DNA of 64,000 bases from Nocardia sp. BMG51109 (GTDB lineage Bacteria > Actinomycetota > Actinomycetes > Mycobacteriales > Mycobacteriaceae): positions 8,060,001-8,124,000 of the forward strand of contig NZ_JAFQ01000004.1 of NCBI RefSeq assembly GCF_000526215.1, given 5' to 3'. The translations under genes and the position numbers were made by a program. The notes under the pieces are model-generated. The model saw only the letters and a list, made by a program, of their open reading frames with translations. It was not told the origin of the DNA and did no database searches. Shown piece after piece: positions 17,303 to 26,416 of the stretch. The first letter of the stretch is position 1, and the number at the start of each line of letters is the position of its first letter.

Positions 17303-18061
17303 CTACCGGGCCACCAGGCCGCCGTCGACCACCAGACCGTGGCCGGTCACATAGGACGACTCCGCGGACAGCAGCCACAGCACCGCCCGCGCGATCTCGT
17401 CCGGTGCGGCCATGCGGCCCATCGGCACGATCGCGGTGTACCGGGCCTCCACCTCGGGATCGGCGCCGGTGAAGCGCTCCAGGAAGGGGGTGCGCACCAC
17501 GCCGGGGCAGACGGCGTTGACCCGGACGCCGCGTTCGGCGTACTCCAGCGCCGCGGTCTTGGTCAGGCCGAGGACCCCGTGCTTGCCGGCGACGTACGAG
17601 CCGTTCTTGTCGAAGGCCACCAGCGCGGCGACCGACGCGCCGTTGACGATCGTCCCGCCGCCGGTCCGCAGCATGGCCGGTATCTCGTATTTCATGCTCA
17701 GCCAGACACCCTTGAGGTTGACCGCGAGCGCCTGGTCCCACGCCGCCTCGTCGGCCTCGTGGATGTCGCGTTCGGCCATACCCTCCACGCCCGCGTTGTT
17801 GAAGGCGTAGTCCAGCCGCCCGAACTGCTCCACCGCACGATCCACCACGGCCTGCACGTCGGCGGCGCGCGAGATATCGGCGCGGACCGTAATCGCCTCT
17901 CCCCCGGCGGCCTTCACCGCACGCTCGGTCTCGGCGCAGTCCTGCAGGTCGGCGAGCACCACCCGGGCGCCGGCCGCGGCGAGGGCGACCGCGGCGGCGG
18001 CGCCGATTCCGGATGCGGCGCCGGTGATCAGCGCCACGCCGTCGTCGAGTCGGATTCCCAT
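17303..18061 (-). CDS. SDR-family reductase (polyketide ketoreductase candidate)
   Basis: A 252-aa classical short-chain dehydrogenase. The cofactor motif is TGAASGIGAAAAV (about residues 13-25), the structural motif NNAGVEG (about 88-94) and the catalytic residues are Ser in NGASVAAL (about 141) and Tyr-Lys in SYVAGKHG (about 154-158). PGVVRTPF is the usual substrate-loop entry. It is most like the general 3-oxoacyl reductase/20beta-HSD group rather than the ActIII-type C9 ketoreductases, so reduction of an exocyclic or late ketone is possible. It lies 1 bp from the O-methyltransferase gene, probably in one operon. Confidence 0.88.
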   Translation of the reverse strand: MGIRLDDGVALITGAASGIGAAAAVALAAAGARVVLADLQDCAETERAVKAAGGEAITVRADISRAADVQAVVDRAVEQFGRLDYAFNNAGVEGMAERDIHEADEAAWDQALAVNLKGVWLSMKYEIPAMLRTGGGTIVNGASVAALVAFDKNGSYVAGKHGVLGLTKTAALEYAERGVRVNAVCPGVVRTPFLERFTGADPEVEARYTAIVPMGRMAAPDEIARAVLWLLSAESSYVTGHGLVVDGGLVAR

Positions 18062-18062
18062 G

Positions 18063-19109
18063 TCAGCGACCGCCTTCCGGCACGATTCCCTCGGCGAGGG
18101 CGAGGAACGTCCCGGTGGGACGCACGCCGCCGAACGTCAGACCCACCCGGTCGAACAGCTCGGCCACATGCTGCGAACTGTGTTTGCGCCCACCGACATT
18201 CACCAGCAGCAGCATGTCGAGGGCGGACGTCACCACGGGTTCCGGCGTGTGGTCGGTGAGCGTCTCCACCACCATCACCCGCGCGCCGGGCGCGGCGTTC
18301 CGAAGTACATTCCGCAGGGTGCGCAGCGTGCTGTCGTCATCCCAGTCGAGGATGTTCTTCAGGACGTAGACGTCGGCCCGGACGGGAACGTCCACGCGGC
18401 AGTCGCCGGCGAGGACCGTGGCCCGATCCGCCAGGGTTCCGCCGTCGCGCAGCTCCGGAAGAGCCTCGGCGACAACATTGTCCAGATCCAGGAGATAGCC
18501 CCGGACATCCGGGTGGGTCTCCAGGACGGCCCGCAGCAGCCGCCCCTGGCCGCCGCCGATATCCGCCACCGTCTCCGCCCCGGACAGCCCCATCGCCTCG
18601 ACGACCTGCGCCGAGGTGTGATTGCTGGCCTGCGTCATCGCCGCCGTGAACACCGACACCGCCTCGGGTTCGTGAGTATGGATGTAGCGGAAGAAGTCGC
18701 TGCCGAACACGGCCGTGGACTGCGGCTTCCCCTCGGTGACCGCCTCGCGCAGATGCGGCCACAGCCGCCAGAAGATCGGGTGGCCGATCCACCGGACCAG
18801 GTACGTCACGCTGTTGGGATCGTCCTCGCGCAGCAGCTGCGACATGCGGGTGTTGCCGTAGGTGCCGTCGTCGCGCCTGGCGAAGACCTCGCGCGCCACG
18901 AGCGCATCCAGGAGCTGCGCCAGCGCGACCGGATCCGCGTCGAGTTCCCGCGCCAGGTCCGCCGCCGAGCGCGGCCCGGCGTCGAGTGCGCCGGCGATGC
19001 CGAGGTCCACGGCGGTCACCAGCGCCGCCGTCGACACCAGGCCCCAGGCGACCTCCTTGATGCGGGAGATATCGGATTGGATTGCCGAGGTACTCAAGGT
19101 ACTCGTCAT
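18063..19109 (-). CDS. O-methyltransferase-family protein of the polyketide cluster
   Basis: A 348-aa small-molecule methyltransferase. An N-terminal dimerisation winged helix (about residues 15-100: AALVTAVDLGIAGALDAGPRSAADLA and NTRMSQLL) precedes the SAM domain with motif I VADIGGGQGRLLRAVL (about 180-195) and LLDLDNVV. The region that normally holds the catalytic His (HDWDD) reads LKNILDWDDDS, so the base is Leu; DnrK-like enzymes also act without it. Start ATG 19109 is preceded by a GGAGG-like site (GGAGGCGAAAAC). As the first gene of the minus-strand polyketide operon it sits just downstream of the TCGAG repeats. Confidence 0.88.
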   Translation of the reverse strand: MTSTLSTSAIQSDISRIKEVAWGLVSTAALVTAVDLGIAGALDAGPRSAADLARELDADPVALAQLLDALVAREVFARRDDGTYGNTRMSQLLREDDPNSVTYLVRWIGHPIFWRLWPHLREAVTEGKPQSTAVFGSDFFRYIHTHEPEAVSVFTAAMTQASNHTSAQVVEAMGLSGAETVADIGGGQGRLLRAVLETHPDVRGYLLDLDNVVAEALPELRDGGTLADRATVLAGDCRVDVPVRADVYVLKNILDWDDDSTLRTLRNVLRNAAPGARVMVVETLTDHTPEPVVTSALDMLLLVNVGGRKHSSQHVAELFDRVGLTFGGVRPTGTFLALAEGIVPEGGR

Positions 19110-19472
19110 GTTTTCGCCTCCGTGACGGTCGATTACCGCAATCCTGGCGACACCGGCTCCGGCCGGGATCAGCCTCGGCTCGAGCGCATCTCAGCCGGTG
19201 GTACACGCACTCGAGCGTGCCGAGCGGCTGTACAGCGGGCTCGAGCTTGCCGAATGGCTGTGCAGCGGCCGACATCCCGCGGCATATGCCATTACCCGGG
19301 GGATCCCCTGATCCTCAATCCCGGTGCGCCCCCGGCAATTCAGTACCCTGCAATCCCGGCGCACATCCCCGTAACCGCACGGCAGATCCCCCGTCATCCC
19401 GGCACACATCCCGTAGTCATGCCGGAATAACAGGACGGCAAGTCCCAGGCGGCCCGTCCGGGTGCTACGGCG
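19110..19472. other. Promoter region of the polyketide operon (about 360 bp, no gene)
   Basis: No coding frame is credible here. It contains the TCGAGCN repeat cluster at 19180-19269 and, further right (about 19335-19425), several imperfect copies of ATCCCGGCRCACATCCCG-like sequence. The interval separates the O-methyltransferase start from the 3' end of the next methyltransferase, so it must hold the promoter for the leftward polyketide operon. Confidence 0.55.
19180..19269. promoter_or_regulatory. TCGAGCN heptamer repeats with 30-31 bp spacing (candidate SARP binding region)
   Basis: TCGAGCG occurs at 19180-19186 and 19211-19217 and TCGAGCT at 19241-19247. The last two are part of an imperfect 30-bp tandem repeat (19210-19239 and 19240-19269) sharing CTCGAGC, TGCCGA and GGCTGT blocks. 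A spacing of about three helical turns puts the sites on one face of the DNA. SARP proteins are known to bind TCGAG-type direct repeats, and a SARP gene is part of this cluster; the assignment is inference. Confidence 0.5.
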
Positions 19473-20279
19473 TTACGCCGCCCGTGAGTAGACGACGGGT
19501 AACAGAAATTCGAACAACCGTCGGCCGTGCGGAAATTCGACGGCAATGTCCGGATGCGCCGCCTTACCGAGGGCGATGTAGGCGGATCGGCTATAAGAAC
19601 GCAGCAGGCTGATGAAGGCGTCGTGCACGAGCGCGGGCACCGCCGAAATCGGCGCGAAGCGCAGCGCCAGCGTCACCATCATCACCAGGATCAGCGGAAA
19701 ACACAGCAGCGCCGCGGTCGGCGGGCGTTCGGCGTCGACGACCAGAAATTTCGTGCCGACCCGCGTCGCCTCGCCGATCGCCCGGCGCGCCGCGTCGGGC
19801 GGCAGGTGGTGGAAGCCGGAGACGAAGACCACCAGGTCATAGCTGTGCGCGGGGGCGTCGATCGCCGTCGCGTCGACGACCGCGGTGCGTACCCGGGGAT
19901 TGCGGCCGAGCGGCCCGGCCGCGATCCGGCCCACCGAGCCGGGGTCGAGGTCGGTCACGGTTATCCGGGCCGTCTGGTCGAACAGCAGGATCCGCTCGGA
20001 CAAACGCCCGTGCCCCGCACCGAGTTCCAGAATCCGCGGCCGGTCCACGCCGGCGACCAGAGTGAGCGCCAATCGCGCGTACTTCGAGTGGATCCCCAAG
20101 CGTTCACCGCCGCGGTCCAGCCCCCCGACCACCTGCTGCTTGCGATGGTCGGGCACATCGTCGCGATCGGTGTACTCGAGCCGGCCGGTTTCGAACAGCC
20201 GATTCAGCCGCGAGGCCCGGGGGCCACCGCGCGGCATCGAGAAACGATCGTCCCATTCGGACGCGAACACGAAAACCAT
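19473..20279 (-). CDS. Class I SAM-dependent methyltransferase
   Basis: A 268-aa methyltransferase with SAM motif I RILELGAGHGRLSERIL (about residues 83-99), an acidic motif II (TVTDLDPGSV) and SYDLVVFVSGFHHLPP as the post-I element. A hydrophobic stretch near residues 185-205 (LLCFPLILVMMVTLALRF) could associate with membrane or form a lid. The start is ATG 20279. It may belong to the polyketide cluster or stand alone; its substrate cannot be inferred. A 131-bp gap separates it from the divergent GMC gene. Confidence 0.8.
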   Translation of the reverse strand: MVFVFASEWDDRFSMPRGGPRASRLNRLFETGRLEYTDRDDVPDHRKQQVVGGLDRGGERLGIHSKYARLALTLVAGVDRPRILELGAGHGRLSERILLFDQTARITVTDLDPGSVGRIAAGPLGRNPRVRTAVVDATAIDAPAHSYDLVVFVSGFHHLPPDAARRAIGEATRVGTKFLVVDAERPPTAALLCFPLILVMMVTLALRFAPISAVPALVHDAFISLLRSYSRSAYIALGKAAHPDIAVEFPHGRRLFEFLLPVVYSRAA

Positions 20280-20410
20280 TGTGCGCCTACTGCGGCCGTC
20301 GGCGTCGCGTTTCGGCCGACACCGATCACGGCGCGGTCACATCGCGCATAAGTTAGCGAAGATTCACGCGCCGTGATAGAACTCGCCTGGACCTACAAAG
20401 GGGAAAACTT

Positions 20411-22369
20411 ATGGAGCCAACGGCGAAACAGCGCACCGCGCTCGGCATGATCTGCGATACGTTCACGCCGGGTGACGGGCTGGGCCTACCGTCCGCCACC
20501 GAACTCGGTGCGGTGGACACCGTCTTCCGGATGCTCGCCCGCAACCCGCGCGAGGCCGAGAACAAACAGCTCGCGACGCTGCTGAACCTGTGGGACTCAC
20601 CGCTGCTGAGCCTGCTGCTCACCGGGAGCGGGCTCCGCCGTTTCTCCGCACTGTCGCAGGCCGAGCGCGAGCAGGCGCTGCTCCGGATGGGCGACTCCCG
20701 GATCGGGGCCAAGCGCGCGCTGTTCCAGGCCCTCAAGTCGGCGGCGCTGATCGCCTACAACGTCACCCCCGGCCCCACCGGGTCCAACCCGCTGTGGAAG
20801 CAGATGGGATATCCGGGCCCGCTCGGCACCCTGCAGACCGCGCCGCAACCCGCCCTGGCGCCGATCCGGCCCACCGCGCCCACCACACTCACCTGCGATG
20901 TGGTCGTCGTCGGCTCCGGCGCGGGCGGCGGCGCCGCGGCCGCGGTACTGGCCGAGGCGGGCCTGGATGTCGTCGTCCTGGAACGCGGAAACTACTACGA
21001 CGACCGCGATTTCGGCACCGGCGAACTCGAGGCGCTGGTGAACCTGTACGCGCCCGGCCCGCAGACCACGTCGGAAGGACAGCTCACCCTGGCCGCCGGC
21101 ACCTGCCTGGGCGGCGGCACGGTCGTCAACTGGAGCACCTCGCTGCCGACCCCCGACAACGTCCGCGCCGAGTGGGCCGACCTCGGCGTGCCGCAGTTCA
21201 CCGATGCCGAGTTCGGCGACGCGCTGAGCACCGTCCTGCGGCGGCTCGGCGTGAACAGCGACCATTCCCCCCTGTCGGCCCGCGACGCGATTCTCGAGCG
21301 CGGCGCGACGGCACTCGGCTGGACCGTGGATTCCCTGCCGCGCAACGTATCCGACGCCTGCGACGCCGGCGTGGAGTGCGGCAACTGCGGGTACGGCTGC
21401 CGCCTCGGCGCCAAGCAGTCGGTGAACAAGACCTGGCTCGCCGATGCCGCGGCCCGCGGCGCGCGGCTGGTGGTCGACGCGAACGTCCGCACGGTCGACG
21501 TGCGCAACGGCCGCGCCGAGGGCGTCACCGCCCGCACCTCCGACGGCGTCGCCGTCGACGTGCGCGCCCGGGCGGTCGTGGTGTCGGCCGGGGCGATCCA
21601 GACGCCCGCGCTGCTGCGCCGGTCGGGACTGCGCAACAAGAACATCGGCCGGTACCTGCGCCTGCATCCGGCCGCCGCGGTGAACGGTGTGTTCGACGAG
21701 GAGATCCGGCCGTGGGAGGGCGGGCTGCAGGCCCGCATCTGCCGCCACCACCGTGACCTCGACGGTAACGGGTACGGGGTCATCTACGAGACCGGGCCGA
21801 TGCACCCCGGGCTCTCGGTCGGATTCATGAACTGGCGCGGCGCGGACGCGCACCGCGCCAAACTTCAGAACTGGGCGCACACCGGCGCCGTGGGTGTCAT
21901 CACCCGCGACCGCGACCACGGCACCGTGACCGTCGACGGCGGCGGCGAACCGGTCGTCTCCTACCAGCTGTCCGACCGCGACCGCGCCCACCTGCGGACC
22001 GGAATCCTCGGCGCGGCACAGATTCTCGAGGCGGCCGGCGCCCGGCGCATCTACACCGGCCACCAGTCCGGCGCCGCCTACGAACCGGGGAAGAGCGGCT
22101 CGCACGACGAGTTCACCGCCGCCTGCGACGCGGGCGGGTACGGCCCCGGACAATGCTCGCTGGCGGCCCTGCACATCATGGGTTCGGCCCGGATGGGCGG
22201 CAGCGCCGACACGTCGGCGGCCAACCCCGACGGCGCCACCTGGGACGTCCCCAACATCGTCGTCGCCGACGCCTCCTGCTTCCCGACCTCCTCGGGTGTC
22301 AACCCGATGGTGTCGATCGAGGCGATCGCGTACATGAACGCCAAACGTCTTGCCGCTCAGCTGGTCTGA
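20411..22369 (+). CDS. GMC-family oxidoreductase with N-terminal helical domain
   Basis: A 652-aa flavoprotein. Residues 1-150 form a helical region (KQRTALGMICDTFTPGD at the start) like the gluconate-dehydrogenase-subunit-3-type or long-chain alcohol oxidase extension. The GMC domain then starts with VVVVGSGAGGGAAAAVLAEAG (about 163-183) and includes GTCLGGGTVVNWSTSLPTP, a Cys-rich CGNCGYGC segment, HIMGSARMGGSADTS and the C-terminal SGVNPMVSIEAIAYM. These features resemble long-chain fatty alcohol or cholesterol-type oxidases. The ATG is preceded by AAAGGGGAAAAC. It lies next to the polyketide cluster, but a part in it is not shown. Confidence 0.87.
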   Translation: MEPTAKQRTALGMICDTFTPGDGLGLPSATELGAVDTVFRMLARNPREAENKQLATLLNLWDSPLLSLLLTGSGLRRFSALSQAEREQALLRMGDSRIGAKRALFQALKSAALIAYNVTPGPTGSNPLWKQMGYPGPLGTLQTAPQPALAPIRPTAPTTLTCDVVVVGSGAGGGAAAAVLAEAGLDVVVLERGNYYDDRDFGTGELEALVNLYAPGPQTTSEGQLTLAAGTCLGGGTVVNWSTSLPTPDNVRAEWADLGVPQFTDAEFGDALSTVLRRLGVNSDHSPLSARDAILERGATALGWTVDSLPRNVSDACDAGVECGNCGYGCRLGAKQSVNKTWLADAAARGARLVVDANVRTVDVRNGRAEGVTARTSDGVAVDVRARAVVVSAGAIQTPALLRRSGLRNKNIGRYLRLHPAAAVNGVFDEEIRPWEGGLQARICRHHRDLDGNGYGVIYETGPMHPGLSVGFMNWRGADAHRAKLQNWAHTGAVGVITRDRDHGTVTVDGGGEPVVSYQLSDRDRAHLRTGILGAAQILEAAGARRIYTGHQSGAAYEPGKSGSHDEFTAACDAGGYGPGQCSLAALHIMGSARMGGSADTSAANPDGATWDVPNIVVADASCFPTSSGVNPMVSIEAIAYMNAKRLAAQLV

Positions 22370-22506
22370 ATCGGTAGCTGTCCGGCGCCGGATCCACTAG
22401 TCTCCCGCTGACGGTAACAATTCTTCCGCGTGGAGGAGAGGGTGGATCCCGGTGCCTTGTCCGGTGAATCGGGTACGCCGGTACCCGGGAATGAGCAGAG
22501 AGAACC

Positions 22507-25008
22507 GTGAGTAACCGCTCGTATCTCCGCACCTTGCTTGCCCGACACTCGGATTCGGCGCCGAGCGACGTCGGCGGCCGGATCAGCGTCCGGACCCGGC
22601 TGCTCGCGATCGTGCTCATATCCAGTGTCACGCTGCTCGCCATCGGCGTCGGCGCGGCCGCCTACCTGGTGCAGAGCGGCCGGGAGGCGCAGCGCTGGGC
22701 CGAACTGGCAAGCAGCACAACAACCCCCGCCATCCTGATGGTGACGGCGTTCGAGGAGGAGCGCCGGTTGTCGGTGCTGCACCTGGCGGGCGACGCCGAG
22801 GCCACCGGCGGCCTCGCCGCCGCCCGGCAGCGCTCGAACGAGGCGCTGGCCGCGGTGATGGCGAAGGGCGATGCGGCCCGCGAGATGAATCCGGAGGGCT
22901 CCGCCTCCGACATCGAGGGCTACAACGTGCTGTTCAACGCCGTCCCGGCGCTGCGCGGCCAGATCGATGGGCGCCAGACGCCGCCGGACGAGGTGTTCGG
23001 GTTCTTCAGCAAGGTCATCGAGACCATCATCGCCGCGTCGATGCTCGCGGCCCGGGTGGCGCCGAACGCCGGCGTGGCCATCGAACTGGGTTACGGCGTC
23101 GAGCCGTTGCGGGCCGCCGAGGCACTGTCGAAGGCCGACACCCTCGGTTCCGTCGCGCTCACCCTCAACGAGCTGCCGCCGGAACGCATGCACCAGATCA
23201 ACCGGTACGTCGGCGAATTCCGCGGGGAGGCGGAGTATTCCGCGGCGGTACTGAAGGGCACGCGGCTGGCCGAGCTGACCGCGATCACCGACAGCCCCGC
23301 CTGGCACCAGATCACCGCGATGCAGGACGCGATCGCGTCGCGCGGCCCGATCACCGGGGGCGAGACCGAGAGGTCCAGCGGCAGTTCGTCGGGATCCCGC
23401 ACCACCCGCACCGCCGAACCGGAGCCGCTGCCGGCAAGCATCCCGGACTGGCAGAACTCCACCGCGCAGGTGCGGTCGGCGCTGCTGAAACTGTGGGAGG
23501 ACCAGAGCGGCGACGCCCACGTCATCGCGCGCAAGCAGGGCGACGACACCGCCACCCGCTCGCTGCTGGGCGGCCTCGGCGTGCTGCTGATCACGGTCCT
23601 CGCGTTCGTGGCGGCGCTGGTGCTCGCCAACCGCTTCATCCGCCGCATGCGCCGACTACGCGCCGACACCCTCGACATCGCCGACCGCGGCCTGCCCGAG
23701 ATCATGCGCCGGCTGGGCGAGGGCGAGCAGATCGACGCCGCCGACGTGTCGCGCCTGAACTTCGGCACCGACGAGCTCGGCCAGGTCGCCGACGCCTTCA
23801 ACCGCGCGCACGTCGCGGCCGTCTCCGCGACCGTCGGCGAGGCGTCGACGCGCGCCGGCGCGAACGCGGTATTCCTCAACATCGCCCACCGCAGCCAGGT
23901 GGTGGTGCACCGCCAGCTCACGCTGCTGGACCAGGCCGAGCGCAAGGAAGAGGACGCCGACCAGCTCGAGCTGCTGTTCCAGCTCGACCACCTGGCGACC
24001 CGCGCCCGGCGCAACGCCGAGAACCTGATCATCCTCGGCGGCGAGCAGCCGGGCCGGCGCTGGCGCGATCCGGTGCTGCTGCTGGACCTGATCCGCAGCG
24101 CCGTGGCGGAAAGCCTGGAGTACACCAGGATTCAGACCGGGCGCGTGCCCGACGTGTGGATCGCCAGCCACGCCGTCGCCGACTCCATCCATCTGCTCGC
24201 CGAACTGATGGACAATGCCACGGCGTTCTCGCCGCCGCAGTCGCGCGTCGAGGTGTCGGCGACGGTGGTGGGCAAGGGCGTCGTGGTCGAGATCATCGAC
24301 CAGGGCCTCGGCATCCCGGAGGACGATCTGGCCCAGCGCAATGCCATGCTGGCCGATCCGCCGGACTTCAGCGTCGCGGCGTTGTCGGACGACACCCGGC
24401 TCGGGTTGTTCGTGGTCGCGAAACTGTCCACCCGGCACGGGATCTCGGTGCGGCTCACCGAATCCGTCTACGGCGGCGTGCGCGCGGTCGTGCTGGTGCC
24501 GTCGACGGTGATCGCGTCCGCACCGAAGCCGCGCGGCGAGGACGCCCCCGTCACGCCGCACGCCGAGCCCGCGCACCACACGGCGCCCGTCCGGCACACC
24601 GGGCCCCTCGGCACGGCGCCGAGCGCCGACCCGGTCGACACCCCGCCCCCTGCCGGGCACCGGTCGGCGTGGTTCACCTCCGCCTCCGACCTACGTAACG
24701 ATCCGGCACCTACGAACCCCGGAATGTCCAGGCCCGCTGTATCATCTGCACCCGCGGCGACCGGGGACACCCGGCCGCCGTTGCCACGCAGACGCCGTCA
24801 GGCCGCGGCCGGCGCCCCGGCCGAGCGGCCCGAGCGGCCCGCCACCCACCAGGCGCCCCGGCGGCGCACGTCCGCCGACGCTCGTGATCTGATGAGTGCC
24901 ATCGAGGCAGGTACCCGGCAGGGAAGGCAGGCACGCGACGAATCCGGCTCGACCACAACCGAGTTCACCCGACGAGAAGGCGAAGATGACTACTTCCAAT
25001 CCCACTAG
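22507..25008 (+). CDS. Conservon sensor kinase-like protein (CvnA type, nitrate/nitrite-sensing domain)
   Basis: An 833-aa membrane histidine-kinase-like protein beginning at GTG 22507. A first membrane helix (RLLAIVLISSVTLLAIGVGAAAYLV, key part LLAIVLISSVTLLAIG) lies near residues 36-58. An extracellular NIT-type helical domain (about 70-330, with EEERRLSVLHL) and a second helix (LLGGLGVLLITVLAFVAALVLA, about 352-372) follow. Then come a HAMP-like segment, the dimerisation region QVVVHRQLTLLDQAERKEED and an HATPase domain with LMDNATAFSPPQSRVEV and IDQGLGIPEDDL. The C-terminal 170 residues are Pro/Ala-rich and disordered. It is the first gene of a four-gene conservon. Confidence 0.93.
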   Translation: MSNRSYLRTLLARHSDSAPSDVGGRISVRTRLLAIVLISSVTLLAIGVGAAAYLVQSGREAQRWAELASSTTTPAILMVTAFEEERRLSVLHLAGDAEATGGLAAARQRSNEALAAVMAKGDAAREMNPEGSASDIEGYNVLFNAVPALRGQIDGRQTPPDEVFGFFSKVIETIIAASMLAARVAPNAGVAIELGYGVEPLRAAEALSKADTLGSVALTLNELPPERMHQINRYVGEFRGEAEYSAAVLKGTRLAELTAITDSPAWHQITAMQDAIASRGPITGGETERSSGSSSGSRTTRTAEPEPLPASIPDWQNSTAQVRSALLKLWEDQSGDAHVIARKQGDDTATRSLLGGLGVLLITVLAFVAALVLANRFIRRMRRLRADTLDIADRGLPEIMRRLGEGEQIDAADVSRLNFGTDELGQVADAFNRAHVAAVSATVGEASTRAGANAVFLNIAHRSQVVVHRQLTLLDQAERKEEDADQLELLFQLDHLATRARRNAENLIILGGEQPGRRWRDPVLLLDLIRSAVAESLEYTRIQTGRVPDVWIASHAVADSIHLLAELMDNATAFSPPQSRVEVSATVVGKGVVVEIIDQGLGIPEDDLAQRNAMLADPPDFSVAALSDDTRLGLFVVAKLSTRHGISVRLTESVYGGVRAVVLVPSTVIASAPKPRGEDAPVTPHAEPAHHTAPVRHTGPLGTAPSADPVDTPPPAGHRSAWFTSASDLRNDPAPTNPGMSRPAVSSAPAATGDTRPPLPRRRRQAAAGAPAERPERPATHQAPRRRTSADARDLMSAIEAGTRQGRQARDESGSTTTEFTRREGEDDYFQSH

Positions 25009-25414
25009 CCTAGGCTGGTTGCTAGATGACCTGGTTCGGGCGCTGACCGGGGTCAAGTACGCGGTGGTGCTGTCCACCGACGGCCTGCTGCTCGGTCATT
25101 CCGCGGAGATGGACCAGTCCGACGCCGAGCGTTTCTGTGCCATGGCCTCGGCGCTGCACAGCCTGGCGCGCAGTGCCGGGCATCATTTCGACGCCGGGGG
25201 CGTCCACCAGACGGTGGTGGAACTCGACCGCGCCGTCCTGTTCATCACCTCCGCCGGCGACAATGCCTGCCTGGCCCTGCTGACGGAGGAGACGGCCAAC
25301 ATGGGCATGGTGGCCTACGAGATGAACCAGACGGTGCAGCGCGTCGGTGTTCACCTGTCCATCGATCCGCGCCCACACCAGGCCGATTCGAGAAACCATG
25401 AGTCACCCGCGTGA
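24986..25414 (+). CDS. Roadblock/LC7 domain protein (CvnB type)
   Basis: A 142-aa cytoplasmic protein with a single roadblock/LC7 fold: LGWLLDDLVRALTGVKYAVVLSTDGLLLGHSAEM at the start (key part YAVVLSTDGLLLGHS), AMASALHSLARSA in the helix and VVELDRAVLFITSAGDNACLALL in the later strands. In conservons this protein works with the kinase-like protein, the DUF742 protein and the small GTPase in a membrane signalling complex (known from Streptomyces). Start ATG 24986 lies 23 bp inside the end of cvnA, with GAGAAGGCGAAG just upstream. Confidence 0.93.
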   Translation: MTTSNPTSLGWLLDDLVRALTGVKYAVVLSTDGLLLGHSAEMDQSDAERFCAMASALHSLARSAGHHFDAGGVHQTVVELDRAVLFITSAGDNACLALLTEETANMGMVAYEMNQTVQRVGVHLSIDPRPHQADSRNHESPA

Positions 25415-25769
25415 GTCCTGGTACGACGACGAAGCGGGGCCGCTGGTCCGTCTCTACGCGGTCACGCGCGGGCGCGGCGGCAGCGCACGCCCCTACCTGA
25501 ATCTGCTCACGCTGGTGGTGGCGGACGGGTTCGGGCCGCCCTCGCGGTCCGAACCCGAATACGCCGCCATCCTCCGGCTGTGCCGCACACCGCAGTCGGT
25601 GGCCGAAGTATCGGCACAACTCGGTCTCCCCCTGACGGTGACGAAGATCCTCATCGGCGATCTGATCGACGAGGGTCGGCTCATCTTCCGTACCCCACCC
25701 CCCACCGATAGCGGCGCCCCCGATATCGGACTACTCCAAGCGGTATTGAATGGCATACGAGCACTCTGA
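25398..25769 (+). CDS. DUF742 protein (CvnC type)
   Basis: A 123-aa DUF742 protein with the family opening ESWYDDEAGPLVRLYAVTRGR and a winged-helix-like remainder (SVAEVSAQLGLPLTVTKILIGDLIDEGRLI). ATG 25398 is the usual family start and lies 17 bp before the cvnB stop; the frame is open further upstream without similarity. The gene also overlaps cvnD by 20 bp, showing tight translational coupling in the conservon. Confidence 0.92.
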   Translation: MSHPRESWYDDEAGPLVRLYAVTRGRGGSARPYLNLLTLVVADGFGPPSRSEPEYAAILRLCRTPQSVAEVSAQLGLPLTVTKILIGDLIDEGRLIFRTPPPTDSGAPDIGLLQAVLNGIRAL

Positions 25770-26349
25770 CCACAGCCGAGGCGCAGTCGAACTGGCCAGA
25801 TCGGTGAAGATCCTCGTCGCCGGTGGATTCGGCGTCGGCAAAACCACTCTCGTCTCGGCGATCAGCGAGATCGACCCGCTGCACACCGAGGAAATGATCA
25901 CCGAACTCAGCGACGGCGTCGACGACCTGTCGGGGGTCGAAGGCAAGACGACCACCACGGTCGCACTGGATTTCGGCCGCATCACCATCGACCGGGACCT
26001 CATCCTGTACCTGTTCGGCACTCCCGGGCAGGACCGGTTCTGGTTCCTCTGGGACGAACTGGCCGTCGGCGCACTCGGCGCCGTCGTCCTCGCCGACACC
26101 CGCCGCCTCGACGGATCCTTCGCCGCCATGGACTTTTTCGAGCGCCGGGGCCTGCCGTTCGTGGTCGGGGTGAACTGCTTCGACGGCGCACCGCAGTACA
26201 CACCCGACGAGGTCCGCGACGCCCTCGACCTCGACCCCACGGTCCCCATCCAACTCTGCGACGCCCGAAACCGCGAGTCCTCCAAGCACATCCTGGTGTC
26301 GCTGGTGGAGTATCTGATCATCCGGGCGGGGGCAGCCGTTCGGACCTGA
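25750..26349 (+). CDS. Conservon GTP/ATP-binding protein (CvnD type)
   Basis: A 199-aa small Ras-like GTPase of the conservon group. P-loop GGFGVGKTTLV (about residues 25-35), switch region VEGKTTTTVALDFGRI, a G3-like LYLFGTPGQDRFWFLW and a G4-like GVNCFDG are visible; G5 is weak, as usual in this group. It is thought to be the output switch of conservon signalling. The start ATG 25750 overlaps cvnC. A strong inverted repeat 68 bp after the stop may end the operon. Confidence 0.93.
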   Translation: MAYEHSDHSRGAVELARSVKILVAGGFGVGKTTLVSAISEIDPLHTEEMITELSDGVDDLSGVEGKTTTTVALDFGRITIDRDLILYLFGTPGQDRFWFLWDELAVGALGAVVLADTRRLDGSFAAMDFFERRGLPFVVGVNCFDGAPQYTPDEVRDALDLDPTVPIQLCDARNRESSKHILVSLVEYLIIRAGAAVRT

Positions 26350-26416
26350 GTGGCGTGCCGGAGGTCGCCGGGCCGCCCGACTACTGCTCGCGAGCCGGCA
26401 GACGCCCGACGCGCTG

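Noticed and set aside
14870..18259. Very long plus-strand open frame (1129 codons)
   Set aside because: It lies antisense to KSbeta, KSalpha and the SDR gene, which have intact catalytic motifs. The translation is rich in Arg, Gly, Asp and His, typical of a GC-driven shadow frame.
19335..19425. Imperfect ATCCCGGCRCACATCCCG-like repeats, considered as a CRISPR or iteron array
   Set aside because: Copies are few, short and irregular, without uniform spacers or associated cas or replication genes.
22381..22392. Palindrome TCCGGCGCCGGA after the GMC gene
   Set aside because: A perfect 12-bp palindrome but without a loop; in DNA this rich in G+C it is weak evidence for a terminator or operator.
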